Origin: Spartobacteria bacterium | GTDB taxonomy: Bacteria; Verrucomicrobiota; Verrucomicrobiia; Chthoniobacterales; UBA10450 | Assembly (NCBI GenBank): GCA_003167555.1 | Contig: PMSN01000011.1 | Span: 310,001-374,000 of the forward strand | Reading direction: 5' to 3' | DNA length: 64,000 nt | Shown: piece after piece, positions 40,071 to 48,098 of the stretch | Layout of the letters: each line of letters starts with the position of its first letter | How positions within the stretch are numbered: position 1 is the stretch's first letter | Program-made: the position numbers and the translations under genes | Notes under the pieces: generated by a model | The model's database searches: none | What the model saw: only the letters and a program-made list of their open reading frames with translations | Told to the model about the DNA's origin: nothing

Positions 40071-40700
40071 ATGCACGACGAACCACTGCAAAAATTCCAG
40101 CCGCGTTCCACGATTTCGACGTGGGTCGGGATCGTGCTGCTTTTTGCTTTCTTCGCCCTGCTCGCGCTGATCGTGATCGGCGCGTCGCCGCGCGGAAACA
40201 CCTACGAGAAGAAGCGCGCGAAAGCTCGCGCGGAGAAACTTCAAGCCGCGCGAGCGGAAATGATGACGGCTCTGACCACCTATGGCTGGGTCGATAAAGC
40301 GAAAGGCGTGGCCCACATTCCGGTCTCCGACGCGATGAAGTTGGCCGTCGCCGAACTGGCGCAGAAAACCCCCGCGCCCGCAAATCCGATCGCAACACCC
40401 GAAGCGCAAACTCCGCCGCCCGCGACTTCGCTATCGCCCGCGGCGTCGCCAACACCGACTGCGAGCACCACGCCGAAACCGACGACCATCACCGGACCCA
40501 CTTCCGAAAGCCACAATCAACCCGCTGCGGCGATCAACCCTCCACCGGCCCCTCCCAATACTCAGCCCGGTCCGTCCTCCACCCCAGCCGCGACTCCGCC
40601 GTCCGCCCCCGCGAAACCGCAAGCCTCTCCTTCGCCTTCCGCAAAATCTTCCCCATCCGCGCCCGCCTCTCCGCTTCCCGTTCGCGGAAAAACGCCATGA
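40071..40700 (+). CDS. ACIII-associated single-span membrane protein with Pro/Ala/Ser tail
   Basis: The 209-residue protein has one transmembrane helix (about 19-39), a charged helix RGNTYEKKRAKARAEKLQAAR and the short block YGWVDKAKGVAHIPVSDAMKLAV. That last block is widespread in small proteins encoded with ACIII or caa3 oxidases and suggests a structural subunit, possibly in the place of ActG. The C-terminal 110 residues are low-complexity Pro, Ala, Ser and Thr. ATG at 40071 is preferred over the TTG at 40062. Confidence 0.75.
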   Translation: MHDEPLQKFQPRSTISTWVGIVLLFAFFALLALIVIGASPRGNTYEKKRAKARAEKLQAARAEMMTALTTYGWVDKAKGVAHIPVSDAMKLAVAELAQKTPAPANPIATPEAQTPPPATSLSPAASPTPTASTTPKPTTITGPTSESHNQPAAAINPPPAPPNTQPGPSSTPAATPPSAPAKPQASPSPSAKSSPSAPASPLPVRGKTP

Positions 40701-40713
40701 CTACGACTTCTAA

Positions 40714-40780
40714 ATTGGTAGGGCGAGACTCTGTCGAGCCGTGCGTTTCCCACGGCTCGACAGAGTCTCGCCCTACCAAT
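40714..40780. repeat. perfect hairpin, family C, between ACIII and the CcoN-like genes
   Basis: The arms at 40714-40743 and 40751-40780 are perfectly complementary over 30 bases with a 7-base loop, starting ATTGGTAGGGCGAG. The stem should be very stable in RNA and could stop or weaken transcription after the ACIII genes, or protect the upstream message from decay. There is no T-run. A diverged copy lies at 22821-22879. Confidence 0.85.
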
Positions 40781-40783
40781 GCA

Positions 40784-40799
40784 GTCGCTAATTCGCTAA
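40784..40799. repeat. two tandem octamers ending TTCGCTAA before the CcoN-like start
   Basis: GTCGCTAA at 40784-40791 is followed directly by TTCGCTAA at 40792-40799, 10 bases before the ATG at 40810. The same octamer stands close to the starts of actA, xerD and the last thioredoxin-like gene. Its role is unknown. Confidence 0.5.
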
Positions 40800-40809
40800 A
40801 TTTTCCACG

Positions 40810-42315
40810 ATGAATTCCGACGTCCCAATGAAAGCACCGGAGACCGCTGCGATCGCCACGAGCGCGGAATCGGACGTGACCATTCACGACGTCGAGAAGG
40901 TCGAGCGCGCCTTGATCGACGCGTCGACGCGTTTGCCGGTCCTGTTCTTCTATGCGTCGGCGATTGCGTGGCTTTTGCTCGGCACGCTCCTGGCCGGAGT
41001 GACGTCCTGGAAACTGCACGCGCCGGACCTGCTCGCGAACTACAGCTTTCTCACCTGGGGCCGCGTCCGTCCCGCGCACATGAACGTGATGGTCTGGGGC
41101 TGGGCGTCGATGGCGGGAATCGGGACGGCCATATGGTTGATGGCGCGTTTGTGCCGCACCACTTTGCGGCATCCGCTCTTGCTCATTGGCGGCGGCGCGT
41201 TTTGGAATCTCGGCGTGATGCTCGGCGTCGGCGGAATTCTAGCTGGCGGCAGCACCGGATATCAATGGCTCGAGTTTCCATCCTACGCTTCGATCGTTTT
41301 GTTCGTCGCCTACACGCTGGTCGTTTCGTGGGCGGTGATCATGTTCCGTTTCCGGCGGGGCGATCACATTTACATCACGCAATGGTATCTGCTCGGCGCG
41401 TTCCTCTGGTTCCCGTGGATCTACGGCGCCGCGCAAATCATGCTCTTCGTCGTGCCGGTGCAAGGCGTGATGCAGGCGGCCGTGAACTGGTGGTTCGCGA
41501 ACAATCTGCTCTTCCTCTGGTTCGGCTCCATCGGGCTCGGCACCGCGTATTACATGATCCCGAAAGTGATCGGCCGCCCGGTTTACAGCTATCATCTCGC
41601 GGCGATCGGGTTCTGGACCTACGCGCTCTTTGCCAGTTGGACGGGAATGCAACGGCTCGTCGATGGTCCGTTCCCGGCCTGGATGATCACGGCCAGCATC
41701 GCCGCCACGATCCTCACCATCATTCCAGTCGCGACGGTCGGGCTCAATCATCACATGACGATGCGCGGCTATTTCGGTCTGCTGCGATATAGCCCGACGC
41801 TGCGCTTCACCGTCTTCGGTGCGATCTCCTACACGGTCTTCAGCATGATCGGTGTCTTGATCTCGCTACGGTCGGTCGCGCGTTACGTAAACTTCACGCA
41901 GGCGAGCATCGCCTATTCGCACATGGGGCTGTATGCATTTTTCACGATGGTGATCTTCGGCTCGATGTATTACATCGTGCCGCGTTTGGTCGGGCGCGAA
42001 TGGCGTTACGCTTCCCTGATCAAACTGCACTTCTGGTCTTCGACCTATGGCGTCGGCTTGATGGTGCTCATGCTGCTCGCGGCGGCAATTGCACAGGGCA
42101 GCGCGCTGAATGATCCCGCCCTCACTTTCACGGAAGGCCTGGCGTATGTGCCGATGTATATGCGCGGTCGCAGCCTTTCCGGCGTGCTGTTGACCGTCTC
42201 GCATTGCGTCTTCGCATTTCACTTCGGCCTGATGCTGTTCGGTCTAGGCCGGACGGCGAGTGTTCCGACTTTTCTTAATCCTCAGGAAGAGGAGGCACTC
42301 GAAGCGCGCTTATGA
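40810..42315 (+). CDS. CcoN-like haem-copper oxidase homologue lacking CuB and haem b3 ligands
   Basis: The 501-residue protein has about 12 helices and aligns along its length with cbb3 oxidase subunit I. The low-spin haem b ligands are kept: H90 (RPAHMN) and H371 (AYSHMG). The catalytic site is gone by comparison with remembered CcoN sequences. N231 replaces the helix VI CuB His (WWFANN for WWYGHN), Q281 and R282 replace the His-His pair (TGMQRL for AGPHHL), A275 replaces the cross-linked Tyr, and Y369 replaces the haem b3 His. It should bind one haem b and no CuB. A new His pair is present at 314-315 (LNHHMT). It overlaps the CcoO-like gene by ATGA and may be an electron-relay subunit. Confidence 0.85.
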   Translation: MNSDVPMKAPETAAIATSAESDVTIHDVEKVERALIDASTRLPVLFFYASAIAWLLLGTLLAGVTSWKLHAPDLLANYSFLTWGRVRPAHMNVMVWGWASMAGIGTAIWLMARLCRTTLRHPLLLIGGGAFWNLGVMLGVGGILAGGSTGYQWLEFPSYASIVLFVAYTLVVSWAVIMFRFRRGDHIYITQWYLLGAFLWFPWIYGAAQIMLFVVPVQGVMQAAVNWWFANNLLFLWFGSIGLGTAYYMIPKVIGRPVYSYHLAAIGFWTYALFASWTGMQRLVDGPFPAWMITASIAATILTIIPVATVGLNHHMTMRGYFGLLRYSPTLRFTVFGAISYTVFSMIGVLISLRSVARYVNFTQASIAYSHMGLYAFFTMVIFGSMYYIVPRLVGREWRYASLIKLHFWSSTYGVGLMVLMLLAAAIAQGSALNDPALTFTEGLAYVPMYMRGRSLSGVLLTVSHCVFAFHFGLMLFGLGRTASVPTFLNPQEEEALEARL

Positions 42316-43226
42316 AAGGCATCGTCCCGCTTTTCCTCGGCATCTTCGGCACGTTCGCGTTCTCGTGGGCGGGCCTGGTGCTTATTCCGAATTTCCAAAT
42401 CGGACATCTCGATCCGCAGTCGGACGAAGAGCAGACGGACATTTATCCCATGCCGAAATCCGGCATGGCCGATCGTGGCCGGCGCATCTACGCGGCCAAC
42501 GGTTGCACGTATTGCCACAGCCAGCAGGTGCGCGCGGATTACGCGGCCTCCGACATTGATCGTAAATGGGGCACGCGCCGGAGCGCGCCGCGCGATTATC
42601 TTTTCGAGCGGCCGGTGCTGCTCGGCAAAATGAGAATGGGTCCGGACTTGTCGAACATCGGAAAGCGCGCGCCTTCGGAAGAAGAGAACGCGAGTCCCGC
42701 GCCGCAGACATCGCCCAGTGCAAGTCCGGCCGCCTCGCCCGCGACCTCCGCCGCACCATCAGCGTCACCGTCCGCTTCTCCGGCAAAAGTTGTTGCGGCA
42801 AATTCTCCCGCGGCCGCGCCGACGAGTCCATCGCCCGCCGCATCGCCCAGCGCCGACAAGACTCCCGCCAACGACGGCCCGCCCCAATACAGCGCCGCGT
42901 GGCATCATCGCCATCTTTACAGTCCGCGCAGCGTCACGCTCGATTCGAACATGCCCGCGTATCATTTCCTTTATGAGAAACGCCGCATCAGTGGCGAGCG
43001 CGCTGCGGACGCGTTGAATCTGAGCGCCGCCGACGCGCCTCCGGACGGTTGGGAAATTGTGCCGACTTACGATGCGAAATGTCTCGTCGCTTATCTGATG
43101 TCGCTCGATCAATCACACGATCTCCCAGAAACAAAGGTCGCCACTGGCCCGCCACCATCCGCGCCCGCTCCTTCGCCCGCAGCGTCCGCATCACCGGCGC
43201 CATCACCTGCAAAGGAGGCGAAATGA
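42312..43226 (+). CDS. CcoO-like monohaem cytochrome c with low-complexity insertion
   Basis: The 304-residue protein has an N-terminal helix (about 5-25) and a CcoO-type haem domain: GRRIYAANGCTYCHSQQVR (C65-H69), then RMGPDLSNIG, and later WHHRHLYSPR and SNMPAYHFLYE with the likely Met ligand. Between GPDLSNIG and WHHRHL there are about 65 extra residues of Ala, Pro and Ser, where ordinary CcoO has only a short link. The C-terminus is another Pro/Ala/Ser tail. It overlaps both neighbours by ATGA, so it is surely co-translated with the CcoN-like protein. Confidence 0.88.
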   Translation: MKGIVPLFLGIFGTFAFSWAGLVLIPNFQIGHLDPQSDEEQTDIYPMPKSGMADRGRRIYAANGCTYCHSQQVRADYAASDIDRKWGTRRSAPRDYLFERPVLLGKMRMGPDLSNIGKRAPSEEENASPAPQTSPSASPAASPATSAAPSASPSASPAKVVAANSPAAAPTSPSPAASPSADKTPANDGPPQYSAAWHHRHLYSPRSVTLDSNMPAYHFLYEKRRISGERAADALNLSAADAPPDGWEIVPTYDAKCLVAYLMSLDQSHDLPETKVATGPPPSAPAPSPAASASPAPSPAKEAK

Positions 43227-43993
43227 ACGAGAGCTCGTCCGCTCCAGAGCGTCGCGTCCGGCAAGGGATGGATTACGGCGAAACCGAGGACGTGAATCAG
43301 GTCCACGCCGCCATTCAGCGCGAGAAGCGGGAGCCGCGTGTCGGCCTCGAACCGCTTTCGCTTTGGCTCATTGCGATTTACGGCCTCGCCATCTTTTGCG
43401 GCGGCGCTTATCTGGGTCGCTATTCGGGAAACTTCAGCGGCGACGGTCTTGATCCGCTCGGCGGCGCGCCGCGGTCGAAAAAATCAGCGACCGGTCCGGG
43501 CGGCGCCGGCCCGAGCCAGGAACTTTCGCAAGCCGATCGCGGCAAAAAGATTTTCTCGGCCAACTGCGCGACTTGCCATCAGATGAGTGGCACGGGCGTT
43601 GCCGGCCAATATCCGCCACTCGCCGGATCGGAATATGTGAACGGCGGCACGCGCCGTCTCGGCATGATAGTGCTGAAGGGTTTGCAGGGCCCGCTCACGG
43701 TGAAAGGCATGCAATTCGGTACCGCTGTGATGCAGCCTTGGGACAAGACATTGAGCGACGCGAAGATCGCCGATGTGCTCACGTTTATTAGGCAGGGGTG
43801 GGGGAATAAAGGCGGACCAGTCGTGATGGAGAGTATCGCGGCCTTGCGGAAAGAACTCGCGAGCCATCCGGATTCATTCACCGAGGCGGATCTGAAAGCT
43901 GTGCCGGAAGATGCGAATCTCCCAGGCGCCGAAAAATCCGCGGAGGCCCCGAAACCCGCAGCCAACACCGCGCCGCCGCCGCCAAAAGGGTAG
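43223..43993 (+). CDS. membrane-anchored monohaem cytochrome c (CcoP position)
   Basis: The 256-residue protein has a charged cytoplasmic N-terminus, one helix (about 45-64) and a haem c site CATCH (C115-H119) with GKKIFSANCATCHQMSGTG. Met in VMQPWDKTLSDAKIADVLTFIR is the likely sixth ligand. It stands where a CcoP would be, but has one haem instead of two. The ribosome binding site AAAGGAGG 4 bases before the ATG is the best in the region. It closes the CcoN/CcoO-like trio. Confidence 0.88.
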   Translation: MNESSSAPERRVRQGMDYGETEDVNQVHAAIQREKREPRVGLEPLSLWLIAIYGLAIFCGGAYLGRYSGNFSGDGLDPLGGAPRSKKSATGPGGAGPSQELSQADRGKKIFSANCATCHQMSGTGVAGQYPPLAGSEYVNGGTRRLGMIVLKGLQGPLTVKGMQFGTAVMQPWDKTLSDAKIADVLTFIRQGWGNKGGPVVMESIAALRKELASHPDSFTEADLKAVPEDANLPGAEKSAEAPKPAANTAPPPPKG

Positions 43994-44007
43994 CAACTTC
44001 ATGCAGT

Positions 44008-44098
44008 GGGTGGATCGAGCGCTCCGCCGCTCGATGCCAGATAATGCCGACAACGCCGGGACGACAAGACACCGCGCGACGGAGCGCTCGATCCACCC
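44008..44098. repeat. hairpin element, family E (GGGTGGATCG type)
   Basis: The arms at 44008-44030 and 44074-44098 are inverted copies starting GGGTGGATCGAGCGCTCCG. A related copy with the same ends lies at 58337-58423. It sits between the cytochrome c gene and the flavoprotein gene, where the operon probably ends. It has no coding capacity. Confidence 0.8.
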
Positions 44099-44151
44099 GG
44101 ACGCGATGTCTAAGACCCATCGCGGGAGGATTTGCGTATAGGTTAAGAGTT

Positions 44152-45180
44152 ATGATCCGCCACCAAGACCTCGACGATCCGAAAACACGCGAGGTCATCG
44201 TGATCGGTGGCGGCATCGCCGGCTTGTCCGCCGCGATTTATCTCGGACGTGCCCAACGCGACACGCTCGTGATCGATTCCGGCCATTCGATGGCGAAATG
44301 GGAACCCACCGTGGAGAATTATCTCGGATTCGCGGACGGTGTCGCCGGCGAACAACTCCTCAAGAATGGACGGCGGCAGGCGAAGCGCCACGAGGTCGTT
44401 TTTGCCAACGACGAAATCAAATCAGTCTCGTCGGGAAAATCGCATTTTGTGCTGAAAGGGAAAAACAAAACCTACCGCACGAAGCGGCTGCTCCTCGCGA
44501 CCGGCATCTTTCATCTGCCGCCGGAAATTCCCGGCGTGAAGGAATGCCTCGGCCACAGCATGTTTTTCTGCAAGGACTGCGACGGCTATCGCGTGCGCGG
44601 AAAACGGATCGCAATCATCGGCGCGAACAACGAAGCGATTGAGTACGCGCTCGGCATGCTGCATTACTCGGCCTGCGTGATCGTGGCGACGAATGGAAAA
44701 AAGCCCCGCTGGGACAAGCGGCATGCGGAATGGCTGGCCGAATATGAAATCCCGATCGAGCGCAGGCCCATCCGCGACGTTGAGCATCGGAGGCGCAAGA
44801 TTCGTGCGCTGGATTTCGCGGACGGGTCGTGCCTGAAGATCGATTATCTGTTCACGACGCGCGGCGATATTTTTCACAATCGCCTCGCAAAAAAACTCGG
44901 CGCGAAACTCGATTCGGAGGGCGAGATCACAGTGGACCAATGCATGCGCACCAGTGTCCCGCGCCTTTATGCGGCGGGTTGCGTGACGCCGGCGAATTGC
45001 CAGATGATCATCGCCGCGGGTCAGGGCGCGGCCGCGGCGCAGGCGATCAACCGCGATCTTTTTGAGGAAAGCCTGGCGACGCATTCGCTCCAGCGATTTC
45101 GCGAAGCGCAGTTGGCGGACGAAAAAACAATACCGGAGTGCACCGACAAAGTGTCCGGTCGAAGAAGCAGGAGAAAATAA
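44152..45180 (+). CDS. thioredoxin-reductase-like FAD flavoprotein
   Basis: The 342-residue protein has the FAD dinucleotide motif VIVIGGGIAGLSAAIYLGR (15-33), a redox CxxC (C140-K-D-C143, FFCKDCDG) and a late FAD contact YAAGCVTPANCQMIIAAGQG. It belongs to the thioredoxin reductase/AhpF-like family. The second nucleotide-binding motif is AIIGANNEAIEYAL, lacking the usual GxGxxA, so NADPH specificity is unclear. The start ATG at 44152 opens the conserved N-terminus. Its last base is the first base of the ferritin-like gene, pointing to a joint redox function. Confidence 0.85.
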   Translation: MIRHQDLDDPKTREVIVIGGGIAGLSAAIYLGRAQRDTLVIDSGHSMAKWEPTVENYLGFADGVAGEQLLKNGRRQAKRHEVVFANDEIKSVSSGKSHFVLKGKNKTYRTKRLLLATGIFHLPPEIPGVKECLGHSMFFCKDCDGYRVRGKRIAIIGANNEAIEYALGMLHYSACVIVATNGKKPRWDKRHAEWLAEYEIPIERRPIRDVEHRRRKIRALDFADGSCLKIDYLFTTRGDIFHNRLAKKLGAKLDSEGEITVDQCMRTSVPRLYAAGCVTPANCQMIIAAGQGAAAAQAINRDLFEESLATHSLQRFREAQLADEKTIPECTDKVSGRRSRRK

Positions 45181-45491
45181 TGGGATTCGAACAATATCAT
45201 GAGCCGGCCGACGAACTCTCCGCGGAGACGCGCACGTTCGCGCGGATGATCGTGTCGCTCACGGAAGAAGCGGAAGCGATCAATTGGTACGAGCAGCGGA
45301 TGTCGCTCGAGAAAAACAAAAGCGCGCGGGCCATCATGCAGGACGCGCAGAAAGAGGAGTTCAAGCATTTCTCGATGGATCTCGAGTGGCTTCTGCGCGC
45401 GAAACCGAAATGGCGCGAGATCGCGAAGGACGTGCTCTTCCAATCGGGCGACATCGTGAAGCACGGCGACGAGGCGGAGGAAAAAGCGTAG
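45180..45491 (+). CDS. EncFtn-like encapsulated ferritin family protein
   Basis: The 103-residue protein aligns with encapsulated ferritins: YHEPADELSAETRTFARMIVSLTEE, then AINWYEQR and QKEEFKHFSMDLEWL. The ferroxidase ligands of R. rubrum EncFtn (E32, E62, H65) correspond to E30, E60 and H63 with identical spacing. EncFtn dimers oxidise ferrous iron inside encapsulin shells. Here no shell gene is adjacent, and the C-terminus DEAEEKA does not resemble a cargo-loading tail. TAATG overlap with the flavoprotein suggests translational coupling. Confidence 0.8.
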   Translation: MGFEQYHEPADELSAETRTFARMIVSLTEEAEAINWYEQRMSLEKNKSARAIMQDAQKEEFKHFSMDLEWLLRAKPKWREIAKDVLFQSGDIVKHGDEAEEKA

Positions 45492-45494
45492 AGA

Positions 45495-45980
45495 TTACAG
45501 TTTGCGGCTGATGATTCCCGCGATGGCACGGAGGCCCGCTTCATCTTCGGCATCGAAGCGGTCCAGCTCCGGGCTGTCGACATCGAGGACTCCGATGAGA
45601 TGCGAATCATCCGTCACCAACGGCACGACGATTTCCGATCGGGAGGCGCTATCGCACGCGATGTGATCCGGGAATGTTGTCACGTCCGCTATCCGGAGTG
45701 TCGTGCGCTTCTCCGCCGCGGTGCCGCAAACGCCGCGGCCAATTTCGATGCGAACACAGGCCGGTTGACCTTGGAACGGACCGAGCACCAGCTCGCCGCC
45801 TTTCAACAGATAGAAGCCGGCCCAGTTCAAGCGCGGAACTGAATTGAAAATCAGCGACGCGCAGTTGGCCATGTTTGCGACTGGATCGGTTTCGCCTTCG
45901 ATCAAAGCGCGCAACTGCGCGGCCAATCCTCCGTACAATTCCTTCTTGGTGAGATCAGTCAGATTGGATGCTGCAAACAT
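45495..45980 (-). CDS. msrC: free methionine-(R)-sulfoxide reductase, GAF fold
   Basis: The 161-residue GAF protein has the three Cys of fRMsr: C75 (PACVRI), C85 (RGVCGTA) and C109 (HIACDSAS). Their spacing of 10 and 24 is the same as in E. coli MsrC (84, 94, 118). NWAGFYLL and VLGPFQGQ are also family motifs. It reduces free Met-R-sulfoxide using thioredoxin. It converges with the ferritin-like gene, 3 bases apart, so a redox/iron stress theme surrounds this spot. Confidence 0.93.
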   Translation of the reverse strand: MFAASNLTDLTKKELYGGLAAQLRALIEGETDPVANMANCASLIFNSVPRLNWAGFYLLKGGELVLGPFQGQPACVRIEIGRGVCGTAAEKRTTLRIADVTTFPDHIACDSASRSEIVVPLVTDDSHLIGVLDVDSPELDRFDAEDEAGLRAIAGIISRKL

Positions 45981-46048
45981 TTGCAGCCAATTTACACGGT
46001 TTGCGCGGTGTGTGAACGGTCCACGGGGCCGTGGCTACAACGGAACCA

Positions 46049-46741
46049 CTACCAGCGCGTGGCCGGCACGCGTTCGCTCACGATCTCGTCGACGACGGCG
46101 AGGAACGGATCGATGTCGAATGGCTTCGTGAGATAATTGCGCGCCCCGGCGGTTAACAACCGCTCGATCTGGCTCGGCGTGGCGTCCGCGCTCAGCACCA
46201 CCACCGGCACCTGGGCCGTGGTCGCGTTCTCTTGCAAACGCCGCAGCACTTCGGAGCCGTGAATGTCCGGCAGATTGAGATCGAGAAAGATCAGTTTAGG
46301 CCGATGGATCCGCGCCAGCTCGACGCCGATCTCGCCGCAACGCGCGTGGAGCAATTTGAGCCCAGGCCGAAGCTCCAGAATTCTTTCCACCAGCATAAAG
46401 TTCACCGGGTCGTCTTCGACGTAGAGAACGTCGCAGGTGGCCGATGGCGCCGCCTCGGTTTCGTCTTCTTGCGATGAAACGTCGCTCGGGTCCGCCAGTT
46501 CGCGGTTGATCACCGCGAGCAGTTCCCGGGCGGCGGTGAGAATGTGCTGCACGTCCGGGTCCTTGGTCGCGGCCCCGGGCCGCATGGCAACCAACTCGGC
46601 GAATCCAATGATTGCGTTGAGGGGTGTGCGCAGCTTTTGGCTTAGGCCCGCGCGGAATTCGCGTTCCTGCCAGGTTTCATTTTCAAAGGGCAGGATTGTT
46701 TTCGTGTCGTTGTGTTCGTTCATGGGATGATTTGTGTTCAC
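46049..46741 (-). CDS. response regulator with degenerate HisKA-like N-terminal domain
   Basis: The 230-residue protein joins a HisKA-like segment (about 25-85) to a complete receiver domain (about 103-225). The receiver has D110/D111, phosphoacceptor D154 (FLDLNLPD) and K206 (TKPFD). The HisKA-like part reads AGLSQKLRTPLNAIIGFAEL: the phosphoacceptor His is Q35, and no ATPase domain follows. It may be a dimerisation scaffold for the receiver. GTG at 46741 overlaps the pilT stop; ATG at 46723 is an alternative start. Confidence 0.82.
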   Translation of the reverse strand: MNTNHPMNEHNDTKTILPFENETWQEREFRAGLSQKLRTPLNAIIGFAELVAMRPGAATKDPDVQHILTAARELLAVINRELADPSDVSSQEDETEAAPSATCDVLYVEDDPVNFMLVERILELRPGLKLLHARCGEIGVELARIHRPKLIFLDLNLPDIHGSEVLRRLQENATTAQVPVVVLSADATPSQIERLLTAGARNYLTKPFDIDPFLAVVDEIVSERVPATRW

Positions 46742-47913
46742 GCGATGGAGAACTTCGGTTCGGTTTCACTATCCATCTGGAGTCCGGAGGGTTCGTCGAA
46801 GCTCAGGTTTCGCAGCTTCTTCACCATGTCGATGTCGCGCCGCATTTTGTGTTTGTGGGCGCAGAAAATCATCGCGGTTTCGTCGGTAATGAGATCGGAT
46901 TTGTAGGCGGCGAGCAGAGATTGATCGAAGCTGTGCCAGCCCATCGTCCCGCCGGCTTCGATGATTTCCTGGAACGTCCGGTTCTCGCCTTCGCCGTAAA
47001 GCAGCGACTCCCGCGTTCGCAGGCTGCTCCCCATGATCTCCGAGACGAGCAAACGGCCGCCGTCGATTTTGCTGACGAGGCGCTGGCTCACCACGTAACG
47101 GATCGTGTCCGCGAGCCGCTGCCGAAGCTGTTGCTCCTCATCCTTGCTGAACATTCCGAGGATGCGGTTGATCGTCTGTCCGGCATTGATGGTGTGCATC
47201 GTCGTGAAAACGATGTGACCGGTTTCCGATGCGGTCATTGCGATTTCCATCGTCTCGCGGTCGCGAATTTCGCCGACGAGAATCGCCTTCGGCGCCTGCC
47301 GGAGCGCGGCCCGCAAACCCCGCGCGAAATCCGGAAAATCCTTCCCAAGCTGGCGCTGATTGAAGAGCGCCTGTTTGTGGGGATGGAGAAATTCGATCGG
47401 ATCCTCCAGCGTCAGGATGTGAATTTTTTGGGTTTCATTCAGCTCGTTCAACATCGCGGCGAGCGTCGTTGTTTTTCCGCTCCCGGTGGCGCCGGTCACG
47501 AAAATGATCCCGTTCTTCTCCTTGATCATCTCAGAGAAAATCGGGGGCAACCCGAGGCTTTCGAGCGTCGGGATGAGCGTTTGCAATTTCCGCATCACGA
47601 TGGCTTGCCGGCCGTTTTGCTTGAAAATATTCACGCGCAAACGTGCGAGATCGCCGAGCGCATAAATGCAATCGCATGAGCCGTAGGTGGCGAAGTCGTT
47701 TTTGAGGCGCTCGTTGCCATTCATAAGGTGGGCGGCGATCTGCTCGATCTGGGCGCTCTCCAGGACGCCGCTCTCGGTGTCGACCGGGAATTCCTGCAGC
47801 ACGCCGTGTTCTTCCACGATGGGAGGTTTGCCAGCAGCGAAGAGCAAGTCGGAGACGCCTTCGCTGCTGCTGATCATCGCTGAAAGCAGAGCATCAATGA
47901 GTTCTTTGTTCAC
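46738..47913 (-). CDS. pilT: PilT/PilU-type twitching motility ATPase
   Basis: The 391-residue ATPase has an N-terminal PAS-like domain (DLLFAAGKPPIVEEHG), Walker A GATGSGKTTTL, an Asp box LTLEDPIEF, Walker B ILVGEIRDRETMEIAMTASETGH and a His box THHT-like TTMHTINAG. It powers retraction of type IV pili or a related machine. The C-terminal tail after about residue 350 is longer than in PilT and is closer to PilU-type length. It overlaps the response regulator gene, so motility control by that regulator is likely. Confidence 0.9.
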   Translation of the reverse strand: MNKELIDALLSAMISSSEGVSDLLFAAGKPPIVEEHGVLQEFPVDTESGVLESAQIEQIAAHLMNGNERLKNDFATYGSCDCIYALGDLARLRVNIFKQNGRQAIVMRKLQTLIPTLESLGLPPIFSEMIKEKNGIIFVTGATGSGKTTTLAAMLNELNETQKIHILTLEDPIEFLHPHKQALFNQRQLGKDFPDFARGLRAALRQAPKAILVGEIRDRETMEIAMTASETGHIVFTTMHTINAGQTINRILGMFSKDEEQQLRQRLADTIRYVVSQRLVSKIDGGRLLVSEIMGSSLRTRESLLYGEGENRTFQEIIEAGGTMGWHSFDQSLLAAYKSDLITDETAMIFCAHKHKMRRDIDMVKKLRNLSFDEPSGLQMDSETEPKFSIA

Positions 47914-48098
47914 AATAGCCGGAGAAGCTAATTGGAATTAGCCAGAACTGTGCCGGGCAGCGCTGCGGTCATACGGTAAAAGAACAGGAGACGCAAAGGC
48001 GCTCGGTGGCGCGATGTATGGAGGGGGCGCGTAATCTGACGAAAAAGGCGCTTTTCACTTGAAAACTTTGCCCTGATATTCAGTTTCAGATTCCGCTT

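Noticed and set aside
40810-43993. Ordinary cbb3 oxygen reductase.
   Set aside because: The CcoN-like subunit lacks CuB and haem b3 ligands, and the third subunit has one haem rather than the two of CcoP.
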